Part shown: one piece after another, positions 8,851 to 17,618 of the stretch | Layout of the letters: each line of letters opens with the position of its first letter | How positions within the stretch are numbered: position 1 is the stretch's first letter | Assembly: GCA_903772945.1 (NCBI GenBank) | Contig: CAICTM010001205.1 | Span: 1,998-34,199, forward strand | Length of the DNA stretch: 32,202 nucleotides | Source: Seminavis robusta | Lineage: Eukaryota > Bacillariophyta > Bacillariophyceae > Naviculales > Naviculaceae | Direction of reading: 5' to 3' | Notes under the pieces: generated by a model | Told to the model about the DNA's origin: nothing | Databases searched by the model: none | Seen by the model: the letters and a program-made list of their open reading frames with translations, nothing else | Translations under genes and position numbers: made by a program

Positions 8851-9544
8851 TTAGTTGAGAAGGTTCTCGATGATTCCCTTTCCTTGACAAGCTCCTGTGC
8901 TAGGAAACCAGCAGCCAGCCCAAAGCATGGCAAGACGTCCATTTTGGAGTTCCTTAGTTTGCATTTGGAAGAACTCTTCAGGGTCTTCAGGCTTCAATCC
9001 AAGGGGGTCAAAGCCAATGTCACCGGGGACATAGGTGTCCCTCAAGAGACCAGGCTTGTCAAAGGGGACATTCTTGGGCTCAACCCAGCCAATCTCAGCA
9101 CGTTGAGTCTCGGCCTTGGCAATACCAGCACCCAACAAGAATCCAGAAGACAGGGTTGACTGGTGTGAAGGACATTGATTGAAGAAAAATGTGAGTACAG
9201 AGACATGTTGAAAATCACCATGGTGTGATGTGACAAATTACAGCACGTGTACACTACTAACCTTGAGCCAAGTGCGTGATGGCAGGTCCAGTGACTTCGC
9301 CGTTGAAGAGGTAGGTCTTGCTCTCAACAGCTTCACCAACCAAGAAACCAATGGTGGCAAGCATGGCAACACGGCCATGGGTGAGTTCAGCCTCGCGGTA
9401 TCGCTTGAGGGTTGGTTCGTCAGCCTTGGCGGCAAAGCCAAGAGGATCAAAAAGACCAGTTGGGGCAATGGCACCGGGGATGCTGTCCACAGAAAAGGCA
9501 GAAGCCGAAGCGGCAAGAAGGGAAATGGCAGCAATGATCTTCAT
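8851..9544 (-). CDS. Fucoxanthin-chlorophyll a/c light-harvesting protein (FCP), with frame disturbances
   Basis: This antenna protein would bind chlorophyll a/c and fucoxanthin in the thylakoid membrane. Start is at MKIIAAIS (9544). The leader ends with a SASAF motif, as in diatom bipartite plastid targeting sequences. Helix 1 holds [14 protein letters not shown] and helix 3 [11 protein letters not shown], both with the chlorophyll-binding glutamate and arginine. Exon 1 is 9544-9262 and exon 2 is 9159-8851, with a GT..AG intron of 102 bp. The exons total 592 bases, one too many. The conserved helix-2 reading (VNPVFW, then LGAGIAKAE) needs a one-base shift near 9140. The C-terminal region about 8880-8930 is read in a shifted frame and then restored; the remnant copy at 13566 keeps the expected [12 protein letters not shown]. 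So either this copy is decaying or the sequence has indel errors. Confidence 0.85.
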
Positions 9545-10298
9545 TTTTGTTGTTTTGTGGATGAGTGTGTTGAAGTGTTTGAGTTTTGGAATTGTGAGCA
9601 CTATCAAGAGACCTCAAAATGCATCCATTTCCAAGCGACCCATCAGCCACTTGGATGACGCATCGTGATGGCATACATAGTCTGTGCTGTTCATACGCAA
9701 CGGTGGTTTCCATGAATCAGTGGCCGTACTATGTATGGTACTTGGCTGGTCGGTTACCCTCGACCCTCCGTCATCGCTTATCGATGTGCTGCTGTGCTGT
9801 TCTTCACGCGCAACGCATGGTATCGATGAATCAGTGGATCCTTTTGCGGAAGTCTTGCCCGTGATGGCAGATCCTCGGTGAGGAATGGAATGGAATTTGC
9901 ATCGAGTTTGTCTTGCTGGCTCTGACTCAACCATCGTCACTTTTGGTGTCGGCGCCACCGTGGTCCCGGAACAGCTTACGAACTTGTTTTCCTCTTGTCG
10001 CCGTGAATCGAATGAATCGAATCATTCCGGTACAGTACGATTCAATGGATCCATACGATAAGGATAAAATGTGCGTTCTGAAAATCTTTTGTCCCGACTA
10101 CCCGACAGCCACCAACCAACAGTCCTCAAACCAATCGGCACCTGGCTAGCAAGTGCCCACTTCCAGCTTCCAGTGTTACTCCAGCTACTTTACAAAGGAA
10201 ACGAATCCTGTTGGCCGTGGTTGGATGAAAGGATACTCTAGCCGAATGCCAGGTTTATTAGCAGGATTCCTTGGGTATCATTCTTTGACATTGACAGT
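9545..10298. other. Intergenic stretch between the FCP gene and the thioesterase
   Basis: Contains the divergent upstream regions of both neighbours. An imperfect direct repeat of about 45 bp (9682-9723 and 9792-9837) shares 'ctgtgctgttc' and 'atgaatcagtgg'. A short first exon of the thioesterase may be hidden here. No independent gene is supported. Confidence 0.55.
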
Positions 10299-11015
10299 TT
10301 GGATTCTTTCTTCTTTCGCCATGGAACCGTGCAGCCGCCCGCTCTGTCTACATCCGCCAATGGCAGCAAGGGAGCTTTGATCTTTCTGCATGGTCTCGGT
10401 GATTCCCCTGCAGGATGGTCCGAGCTCCAGAGGTCGCTCCCGCAGATGAAGCCTCGCCTCAAAGATATCACCTACGTCTTTCCGCCGGCACCGACGATTG
10501 GCATTACCATCAATGGAGGCATGCAAATGCCGGGATGGTTTGATCTCTTTGATTGGCCGATTGGCGTGGGTTCCAAAGACGACCGAGAAGGGTTGGACAA
10601 GGCAGTGGCACAAATCGAATCGGAGGTTAAAAAGTTGGGAGAAGCCGGGATTCCTCCCTCCAAGATTGTCGTTGGAGGTTTCTCACAGGGTGGAGCCATT
10701 GCGCTCTTGACCTGCTACAGAGGGCAAGAAACCTTTGCAGGTTGTGCAGGTCTGTCGGCGTGGTTAACCTTGCCAGGAGACCTGGATGTTTCCGACAATG
10801 CCAAACAGATTCCTCTGTTTTGGGGACATGGTAAAATGGACGATAAGGTCCTGTTTGCTCAGCAAGCATTTGGTGTGGAGAAGCTTCGAAGTCAAGGTGT
10901 TTCCGTCGTGGACAAAGCCTACAACATGGGACACAGCAGCCATCCAGAGGAAATGGAATATCTAGCCGAATTTGTGGACAAGGCTATCTTTGGAGATGCC
11001 AAGTCAGAATTGTGA
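10299..11015 (+). CDS. Acyl-protein thioesterase / lysophospholipase-like carboxylesterase (APT/LYPLA family)
   Basis: An alpha/beta hydrolase of the family that removes palmitoyl groups from cytosolic proteins or hydrolyses lysophospholipids. Counting from the open frame, FLHGLGDSPAGW (about 29-40) is the oxyanion-hole loop, GFSQGG carries the nucleophile Ser129, HGKMDDKV gives Asp181, and MGHSSHPEE gives His212. Length fits the 220-240 residues usual for the family. The start is unsettled: the frame opens with TTG at 10299, has a stop at 10239-10241, and holds no ATG before the domain. A short upstream exon is likely, and 'attgacag' ending at 10297 is a possible acceptor. No organelle leader is visible in what can be read. 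Confidence 0.85.
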   Translation: MDSFFFRHGTVQPPALSTSANGSKGALIFLHGLGDSPAGWSELQRSLPQMKPRLKDITYVFPPAPTIGITINGGMQMPGWFDLFDWPIGVGSKDDREGLDKAVAQIESEVKKLGEAGIPPSKIVVGGFSQGGAIALLTCYRGQETFAGCAGLSAWLTLPGDLDVSDNAKQIPLFWGHGKMDDKVLFAQQAFGVEKLRSQGVSVVDKAYNMGHSSHPEEMEYLAEFVDKAIFGDAKSEL

Positions 11016-11218
11016 TCCACTTTGTGTCACAATTATTGAGCCGAAGACCACATGAACACAAACCAACATGCAAATGGAGGTAGGTTGTAATTGTCTGCTA
11101 TTGTTTTATTATTATTAAGGTAGTCTCGTTTGTGTTATGAATCTTCCTGAATGCGCGTGGTTCCACATTTCCGCGCTGGCAACTTCTTTATACACGTAAA
11201 TGTTTGGCTGTTCTTGGT
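11016..11218. other. 3' flank of the thioesterase gene up to the assembly gap
   Basis: AT-rich sequence with no supported gene. It does not match the upstream region of the 1-3681 gene, so the sequence left of the gap is not the missing 5' flank of the third repeat-protein copy. Confidence 0.6.
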
Positions 11219-11243
11219 NNNNNNNNNNNNNNNNNNNNNNNNN
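11219..11243. other. Assembly gap (25 N)
   Basis: A run of 25 unknown bases, probably a fixed-size scaffold gap. It lies exactly at the edge of the inverted head segment of the third repeat-protein copy. Confidence 1.
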
Positions 11244-11889
11244 CCACCCTTTCCTCCCTTGGCCTTGCTTCGACTACTTTTACTCGCACGATAACCCTTC
11301 CCACCCTTGCCTTTGCCGCCCTTGCCCCGTTTTCTCGTATAATGATTTCTCTGATGCGAGTCATCGTCGTCGTCGTCGTCTGTTAGAAGAGGCACGCAAT
11401 CTCGCTGAAAAATGTTAAGGTGATGGTGGTGTGGCCAGCCGCCGCCATCATCCGGCGGGCAATCATCATCGTCATAATCATCATAATTATGGCTGTCGCT
11501 TGTAAAATAATAGTGTCGGGCCAAAAATCCACCACCCCCTCGTCTCCGGTTATTGATGGATCCTAGTCGTCGCCTTTGCTGTTGTAGGTTGTCGCTTTGT
11601 TGTTGTTCTCGTTGTTGTTCGTGCTGTGCTGCTGCTCTGTCATACTGCTATTGTCTGCCATCTCCTTCGTTGTCGAATTCATGTTTTGTTGTTGCTGTTG
11701 TTGTTTCCATAGTGTGACGATATGTGTCAGTATTCATGATCGCTTCCTCCGCCTCTGCCCAGCACAACAGTCCACCACCTCCACCATTGCGGCAACAGAG
11801 GCGACTGCAAAAACTACGAACACGAACAGAGATTTCATATATTCCAAGAAAAGTAATACCTAGCTAGAGGTAGTAGAATGCACTACCGA
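11244..11889 (-). pseudogene. Head half of the KGGK/TP-repeat protein gene, inverted copy
   Basis: 11244 onward matches 2744 onward (offset about 8500), so this is the minus-strand head of the gene, from inside the lysine-rich block back to the promoter. Compared with the 1-3681 copies it lacks single bases at several places (for example gtgctgtgctg for gtgctgttgctg, attgtctgcc for attgtcctgcc, gaattcatg for gaattcgatg), which break the frame. It faces away from its own tail half, which begins at 11901 on the plus strand. The outer end is lost in the N gap. Confidence 0.85.
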
Positions 11890-11900
11890 GGATACATACA

Positions 11901-12860
11901 TATGGGTATGCAATTCGCGTTTCCGATAACGAGAAGGGCTTTAACTTTCACCGGCCCTGTCCTCCAGGCTATATCCACAAGGATACTCTGTTACATGTAC
12001 CGGTACCCCGACCTGTTCCCAAACGGCCTGGCTTGTGGGACTCCCACGATGGAGAGGCAAGCGTCACAAGAGAACCCACACCTGCGCCTACTCGAACCGT
12101 CACAGATCGACCCAGCTCTATGGCGCCGACAACGGCTACACCCACTGTTGGTACCAGCACACTTCTGCCCACAACCGCAACAACCACTGCTACTCCCACA
12201 GTGGCGACAACAACTGCGACACCTACTGTCCAGCCAACCATTCCCGTCGCAATGGACAATACCAACAACCCAACAAAAATGGTTCCGACTATCGCGCCGA
12301 GTATTGAAACGTCCGGATTTCCTTCAAGTTTATTTCCTTCAAATTTTTTTTCATCGTCCTTGTTTATCACTACCAAAGCAACTGGTGATCGGGCCATTGG
12401 CGATTGCTACTTTGTGGACGTGCAGCAAATCTGCAATTTCATCAAACCACCCCCCTGCCACGAATACATCATGATGTTTACCTACTACAATGGGGGATTC
12501 TATCGAGACCCAAACAACCCTGAAAGCGAGGATTGGATGGATTCGGGCGAGTCCGAAACAATCTACGAAGTGGTGACAGTTACCGGAATTGTGGATTGTG
12601 AAAACGAAGAGACCACTCCCGACACGTGTACCATTGCGGTGCAAAACCGAGGCACGTGTAACGAATGCCGCTACGATCGCGAGACCAAGCTCTATTCGCT
12701 CGTGGATTGCAGCAATCTGCCTGGGGTCATCTTTGAACAAGGAGTGGAACAGTCCTATCAGTATTACGATGATGGGGCCCTTCCACCCTATGAACACCAG
12801 TTCTTTACGTTGGAGTTTGATCAGGAAAGGTGTGACGAATACGCTTTGCCAGAAGGATAG
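11901..12860 (+). pseudogene. Tail half of the KGGK/TP-repeat protein gene, third copy
   Basis: The frame runs from YGYAIR (11901), through PCPPGY, and a single threonine/proline repeat unit, to the same cysteine-containing C-terminal domain and stop as the gene at 1259-3342. It is open from 11877, but there is no ATG at the expected position; the head is present only in the opposite orientation to the left. The tail itself is uninterrupted and nearly identical to the other copy (for example DWMDSG for DWIDSG), unlike the frameshifted copy at 1.2-3.3 kb. Similarity to the first copy continues about 93 bp past the stop and ends at about 12953. Confidence 0.8.
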
Positions 12861-12960
12861 TCGGAAATTTTATTTTGGCTGATAAACACAGATTCTTGAT
12901 TCGATATTGGACCGCAAACAAAGAAGAAGCAACCTTTTTTCTTTATCAACGTCTTTACCA

Positions 12961-13559
12961 CGTGTTGACCCAAACCTAGAAGGGACAACACAAGGCCAAA
13001 ACGGAGATTTGCAACTCAACGATTGACTTGCTGATCCTGTCAGGTGCTGGCCCGTGACCCCAAGCTCACTGCATTCCAATATTTTAACTGACGAGACGGC
13101 ATTGGACGCGAAGGACTGGGAGGAATATTGATTGCTGTTCTTGATGTCGTTGAATTGTCCTCCAAAGTTGAAGCAAATTGTCAAGAGCTCAACAAATATG
13201 GTGATGGGGTAAAAATGGAGCTGGGCTTGTGCGCGAATAACAAGTAGTTCATTTCTTGGAGGGTACCGGTATGGGATCGGCTGAACTGTTGCAAGGGTCG
13301 CAAGGTGGATGAAGAACTGTTGATAGCAGTGGCCATCGTGCGCACGGAAAAGGAGTCAATCACCGAAATGACAGATTGAAGTGTAACCAGCCAGTGTGTT
13401 TGGCAAGATGTGGCTGGTTCAACTGTTGATATGGCTGGTTCGGCTACCATTTCTTCCTTGGATACGCCCAGAAAAACGATGATTGAGTTGTAGGGAAGCA
13501 ACACTAACAAGACCCTTTTACCTTTTTACCGAGCTACTAGCAGTAGACTACATTGCTGC
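12961..13559. other. Intergenic stretch without a recognised gene
   Basis: Frames at 13181-13510 (minus) and 12870-13184 (minus) have no recognisable motifs. One TACCGGTA palindrome lies at 13264. Confidence 0.5.
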
Positions 13560-13680
13560 ACGGGACGCTTGCTGCTGCTGGTTTCCTTGCACAGGAGCTT
13601 GTCAACAGAAAGGGAATCATTGAGAACCTTCTCAACCAAGCCAGATGGTCTGGGAGCAGCTGAAACTTCGCTCGGAACTA
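13560..13680 (+). pseudogene. 3' remnant of a fucoxanthin-chlorophyll light-harvesting gene
   Basis: About 13566-13652 encodes the C-terminal residues [12 protein letters not shown] and KGIIENLLN in one open frame, followed by 3' flank that matches 8811-8850 in inverted orientation. Everything upstream of helix 3 is missing. It is the right-arm counterpart of the FCP gene at 8851-9544 and sits tail-to-tail with the DUF6174 gene, exactly as in the left arm. Confidence 0.85.
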
Positions 13681-13777
13681 TGTAAATACGACAGCCAACA
13701 ATTGAACATAGCATTTAACTAAGCAAATTGAACATAAAGAAATACTAGTGCTGATAGAACAGGGTACATTAGAATGT

Positions 13778-15019
13778 TCAAAAGTCAATGACAGTAATGA
13801 CAGTGAACTGAGTAATCTCAAAGTGGCGCTCTTCGTCGAGAATATCATGGTCGTAGTCAATGAAAAGAGATTCAGGGATTCCCAATTCGGTGTTGTAGGT
13901 CACTTCAACTGTTTCTGCATTTGAGTCGAAGGAGGCCTGGATGGTTTCGAATATGCTTTCAATGGACGGTAGCGAGGTCAAGGACGCGACTGGGTTTTGA
14001 TTGGCGTCTACAATGGAAACAACCTGGTAGTTGGATACTGTCACTCTCCATGGATAGGGGTTTTGCTCGAATGTTGTGTGGAAGCCAAACTCTTGGAAAG
14101 AATATGCATAGCTGGGGAGACCCAATGCTTCCCACTGATTTCGGGCCTCAGCAAGGTCTACTCTTGGGTTGTTCAGAATGTTCATGTTCCAAACTCTCAG
14201 GCTGACTTCCTCATGCGGCAACGTTGCATCAAAATCAATGTAGATGCTCGTTGGATACCCAAAGCTTCCATCAAAGGATACTTGAATTTCGTGCGCTCGA
14301 AGGTCCAAGGCGAGCTGCAGCTTGTCAAAGAGATCTGGAACAGTTGTACCAGTACTGCTTCCGACAAGTGTTCCTGCTGCGTCCAACGCCCTGATTTCGT
14401 CGTTCCTGACATTCACACCCCAAGGATAGTTCAAGTTGTAGCATGAAAGGCACAGCTCTTCGTAGCTGAAAGTGTACGTAGTCACAAGAAAGGAATCCCA
14501 GAGGTTTCTGGCGTTTGTGAGCTGCGCTTGAAGGGCTGCGTGACTATACGAGGGGAGCTGCTGAACGCCCGAGATGCTGACAAAGATCTCTTCGTCGGCA
14601 ATTTGATTGTCATAGTCAATAGCGATATCCACTGGATAGCCATGTGTATCACTGTACTCGATATCGACTGAGTGCACATTGAAATTGACTGCTTCGTCAA
14701 TTGTGACAAACAAGTCGTCAATCGTTGGAGGGAATGGATTAGGGAGGACTACTGTTCCGTCGTTCCTCCTCACCTCGTGTACAATGCCAGAACGGACTTT
14801 GACAGTCCATGGATACTCAGCTTGGTGCGACAAAAGGTCTTGTTTGGTGTATTGATAGTCGTAGTTACCCCGATCCTGAAAATTCCAAACTGATCTGGCC
14901 CGTGCAAGTTCTTCTTGAAGTGATAAGAATGTCGTTGCATTTACTGGCCCAGCAGCCAGGCATATGGCTAGTGCGGTCGTGGCTGCACTTGCTAGCGAGA
15001 AATTTGAGTTCTTTTTCAT
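13778..15019 (-). CDS. Secreted protein with three DUF6174-like repeats
   Basis: The 413-residue protein begins MKKNSNFSLASAATTALAICLAAGPVNA, a clear signal peptide. Three repeats of about 110-125 residues follow. Each starts with ARxxW, then a Y-x-Y/F-x-Y strand, a PW-x-V-x-V-x segment, a TIDDLF or SIESIF helix, a GYP or GIP turn, and an acidic end (IADEEIF, LPHEEV, LDEERHF). This layout fits the DUF6174 family, which has no assigned function. The second repeat has a CLSC pair. There is no membrane anchor, so the product is probably secreted or lumenal. The start has a long AC-rich leader upstream. A decayed inverted copy of its 3' end lies at 8555-8815. Family call from pattern memory; moderately sure. 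Confidence 0.75.
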   Translation of the reverse strand: MKKNSNFSLASAATTALAICLAAGPVNATTFLSLQEELARARSVWNFQDRGNYDYQYTKQDLLSHQAEYPWTVKVRSGIVHEVRRNDGTVVLPNPFPPTIDDLFVTIDEAVNFNVHSVDIEYSDTHGYPVDIAIDYDNQIADEEIFVSISGVQQLPSYSHAALQAQLTNARNLWDSFLVTTYTFSYEELCLSCYNLNYPWGVNVRNDEIRALDAAGTLVGSSTGTTVPDLFDKLQLALDLRAHEIQVSFDGSFGYPTSIYIDFDATLPHEEVSLRVWNMNILNNPRVDLAEARNQWEALGLPSYAYSFQEFGFHTTFEQNPYPWRVTVSNYQVVSIVDANQNPVASLTSLPSIESIFETIQASFDSNAETVEVTYNTELGIPESLFIDYDHDILDEERHFEITQFTVITVIDF

Positions 15020-16659
15020 CTTGAGAGATACTAGTAGTTGTGTGTGTGTGTTTTCGAATGTTTTGCTTTGCTTTCTTGATTTGTGAGCTTACAACCAAAT
15101 TCGTGGAACCATTACTGCTCGATGCAGCCCAGTAAGCATTAGATCCCGTCGTTGCAACCAATCGACTCCACTGCAAGGACTCGACTAGACTGAGGACTCG
15201 CTCGACTCGAATACTGGTATATGCTGCCAGGACGTGGCTTCAAGCATGCGATAGATTCCGTCGCATCGGATCGCCTCCAAGGACTGTCACTCGACCATGC
15301 ATACCGACAAAGCACAACATATCCCGTCCCACATCCGGATCCGTTCCGATCCCGACTAGCTAGAGGGCATACAAGGCCAGCTGGCTTCCGTTTTCGTAGC
15401 TCGCCCCGGTGTCAGTCCGCACTCATCAGCGTCAGATCCAGCGTCACAACGCGACTGACTAGCTAGCTTCATGGAGCTAGTCTAAAACACTGCAGAACCC
15501 TTCAATCCCACCAAGAAGCCAAAGAGATTTCCATTCCCATCTTGGTGTTTAAAAAAAGGGCTGTATGCAGAAAGGGTCATCATGGCCTTCACCTCTGGGT
15601 ATTTATAAACATTTATTACTCAAATTTATTCTCCATCTACCTCATAACTTCAAGTTACTACCAGTGACCAGGCATCATGAGGATATCCAGGGACATCGTG
15701 ACTATCGTGACTTCATGAAATTTGCCTGTGTCATTTCGTCCTGTTGGTCCTCTCTCACAATTTGCCAACCCAAACACAAGACAACAGCAACAGAAACAAC
15801 CGAGCAAAACAAACCTCACCATGGAACCTTTGTTTTTCACCAGCCAACAACAGACAAGAGATCTGCTAGTGAAGCCAAAGGAACAAAGCGAATCCGATAC
15901 AGCGTGGTGGTGGTTGGCTGTCGAAATCTTCGTGTGAAAATAGAGCGTTCACGCTTCCGTCGTCGCCAGTCGTCGCAACGAGCGACAGGGGAACCATTGC
16001 AGTCCGCGAAAGGCTCGAGCTGAGTCTATGAATTGCGGTTGTTGTTTGTTTCACATACATTAGAATGACATATAAAATAGTACAGTAGTTAGAGGTGAAA
16101 CTTGTCGTTGGATTCCATTTACGTAGATCGATGGTGCACATTGTTGATTGACGGCTTCGGAGAGTTATGGGCGTGCCAAATCAACAGAACCCGCCCGACC
16201 ATGTAGCCGGTGTTCTTGCTCTGTTCACCTGGGTAGCTGGGCTCTGTAGGGCTGTTGCATGCGCTTGGCACACATCAATCGTCGTTTTCATCTTCTGAGC
16301 CCGAGCCGTCGTTTGTTGCTTTCGTTTGTGAGATTGTGTTCTGTCGTACGGCGGGCCATCAGATTCTGTAATAGTAGTCTTCCGGGCAGTGGATATCCGA
16401 AAGAAAACTAAATTGAGAATTCCGGCAACATCAAGAGGACGCTCATCCATCTCTTCTTTGGCATCCTCGGCTGGCTTTTCAAAGAACCGAATTGGCAAAT
16501 AACTTGCAAACTCTGTGACATCATTGTCATGATGTGTTTCGTAACTTTATTATACTGTAAGCTTAAGAACGTGATTCTAAATCCAAGTTGGCCTTCACGC
16601 GCGGATTCGCGCCATCATGCATTCGGTATCAATAATCTGGTCTAAATGGTGCCAGCACT
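15020..16659. other. Long stretch between the DUF6174 and SYLF genes; weak open frames only
   Basis: A minus-strand frame at about 16181-16530 reads through without stops and has coding-like acidic composition (FFEKPAEDAKEEMDERPLD), but has no ATG. A small plus-strand frame 15820-15936 begins in a good context (CTCACCATGG) after a CAA-rich leader but ends after 38 residues. Neither has a recognisable family. Sequence from about 16520 to 16659 is shared, in inverted form, with 8374-8510. Two CTAGCTAG palindromes lie at about 15357 and 15459. Confidence 0.5.
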
Positions 16660-17187
16660 CTATGCCGAGATCGGCGTAAACATATACTTTCCAGCGCCTA
16701 ACTCGGCAAACGCACCTCCAGCAATAGGTCCACAAATGTACAGTCCCTTGCTCGTAATGGCCACAACCTTCACGCCATTCACATAGGCCACTCCATGGCT
16801 TCCACCGTCACCAGCATTGCCTTGCGCACCAGTAGTGGTTCCAACAGCGACACCGGCACTGGCTCCACCAATCGTTGCATGATAATCGTACTTGAGCTCG
16901 AATTTGCCGCTGGTGAATTTTTGTGTAGCCTCTGCGTTCTCGAGAAAGACAATCTGTTTGATGTTTTCAGCGCCGAAACCACCGAGGGTTCCTACCGCAT
17001 ATGTGGCGTCACCGAGTTTCGTGCCATCCTTCAGAAAGACTTCGCCTGTGCCGCCTTTACCGCCAATGCCGATGGCAACGCTGGTAATGCTTGGAAAAAC
17101 GGCATAGGCATGGCAGGATTCAAACTCAGGAGCCATGCCTTGGTTCTTAGCAAGGTTGATTGTTCCTTCTACGGAAGAGACGGACAT
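16660..17187 (-). CDS. SYLF-domain (Ysc84-like) lipid-binding protein, right copy
   Basis: The 175-residue protein is nearly identical to the product of 7846-8373; about five residues differ (near the N terminus IEQ/VEG, then DGM/DGT, AGVS/AGVA, AYM/AYV). There are also scattered silent changes, so the copies are not a simple assembly duplicate and both appear to be kept under selection. All SYLF landmarks are present. The upstream region to about 17375 (tcccggaaa, then an AC-rich leader) and the downstream region to about 16520 are shared with the left copy. Membrane or endocytic function is inferred from the domain only. Confidence 0.85.
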   Translation of the reverse strand: MSVSSVEGTINLAKNQGMAPEFESCHAYAVFPSITSVAIGIGGKGGTGEVFLKDGTKLGDATYAVGTLGGFGAENIKQIVFLENAEATQKFTSGKFELKYDYHATIGGASAGVAVGTTTGAQGNAGDGGSHGVAYVNGVKVVAITSKGLYICGPIAGGAFAELGAGKYMFTPISA

Positions 17188-17618
17188 GATGGAATTAGGC
17201 GTTTTGAGTTTGTTTGTTCAGTTTGTTTGGTACGACTGTATCGTTTTGCTGCTTTGAGTTACAATAAATATCTTCTAAAGTATTGTACCAACCTGATACC
17301 CCAACAATACATGTACTGCAATGCTTGGTTCTTGTTTTCCGGGAACATTTTTTTGTTGGATCTTCCCAAATGTATTATTATTATTATTAATTTGAAAGAT
17401 CTAGTGGTGACTGAGCTTCAAACGTGATTCGAGAATGGCCTGATGTTGAAAGCGCTCCTGGTTGGTTGAGGCGCGGGGAACCAGCCTACAACTTGACCAA
17501 TCTGATACTTCTTGTGATCGGCTACCGGTATGGTTATGGTGTAACTCCTCTATTTCTAATTATCTACTGACTTGTAATTCCACTGTCGATAGGATGTCTT
17601 GTTCTTTGTCCAGCACCT
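17188..17618. other. Region between the SYLF and elongase genes
   Basis: The part up to about 17375 is the upstream region of the minus-strand SYLF gene, shared with the left copy. It includes an (ATT)5 run near 17373. The rest is the 3' flank of the elongase, with one TACCGGTA at 17523. No gene. Confidence 0.6.

Larger units (their letters stand above)
7700..8930 (+). repeat. Left arm of inverted segmental duplication (SYLF, DUF6174 remnant, FCP 3' end)
   Basis: Gene order and orientation are the mirror image of 13560-17375. Homologous blocks are the SYLF gene with flanks, the DUF6174 3' end, and the FCP 3' end. The long region between SYLF and DUF6174 in the right arm (about 1.1 kb plus two thirds of the DUF6174 gene) is deleted here. 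Confidence 0.85.
13560..17375 (-). repeat. Right arm of inverted segmental duplication (FCP remnant, DUF6174, SYLF)
   Basis: Mirror image of 7700-8930. This arm keeps the full DUF6174 gene but only the last 30 or so codons of the FCP gene. Arms are about 4.6 kb apart at their inner ends. Confidence 0.85.
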
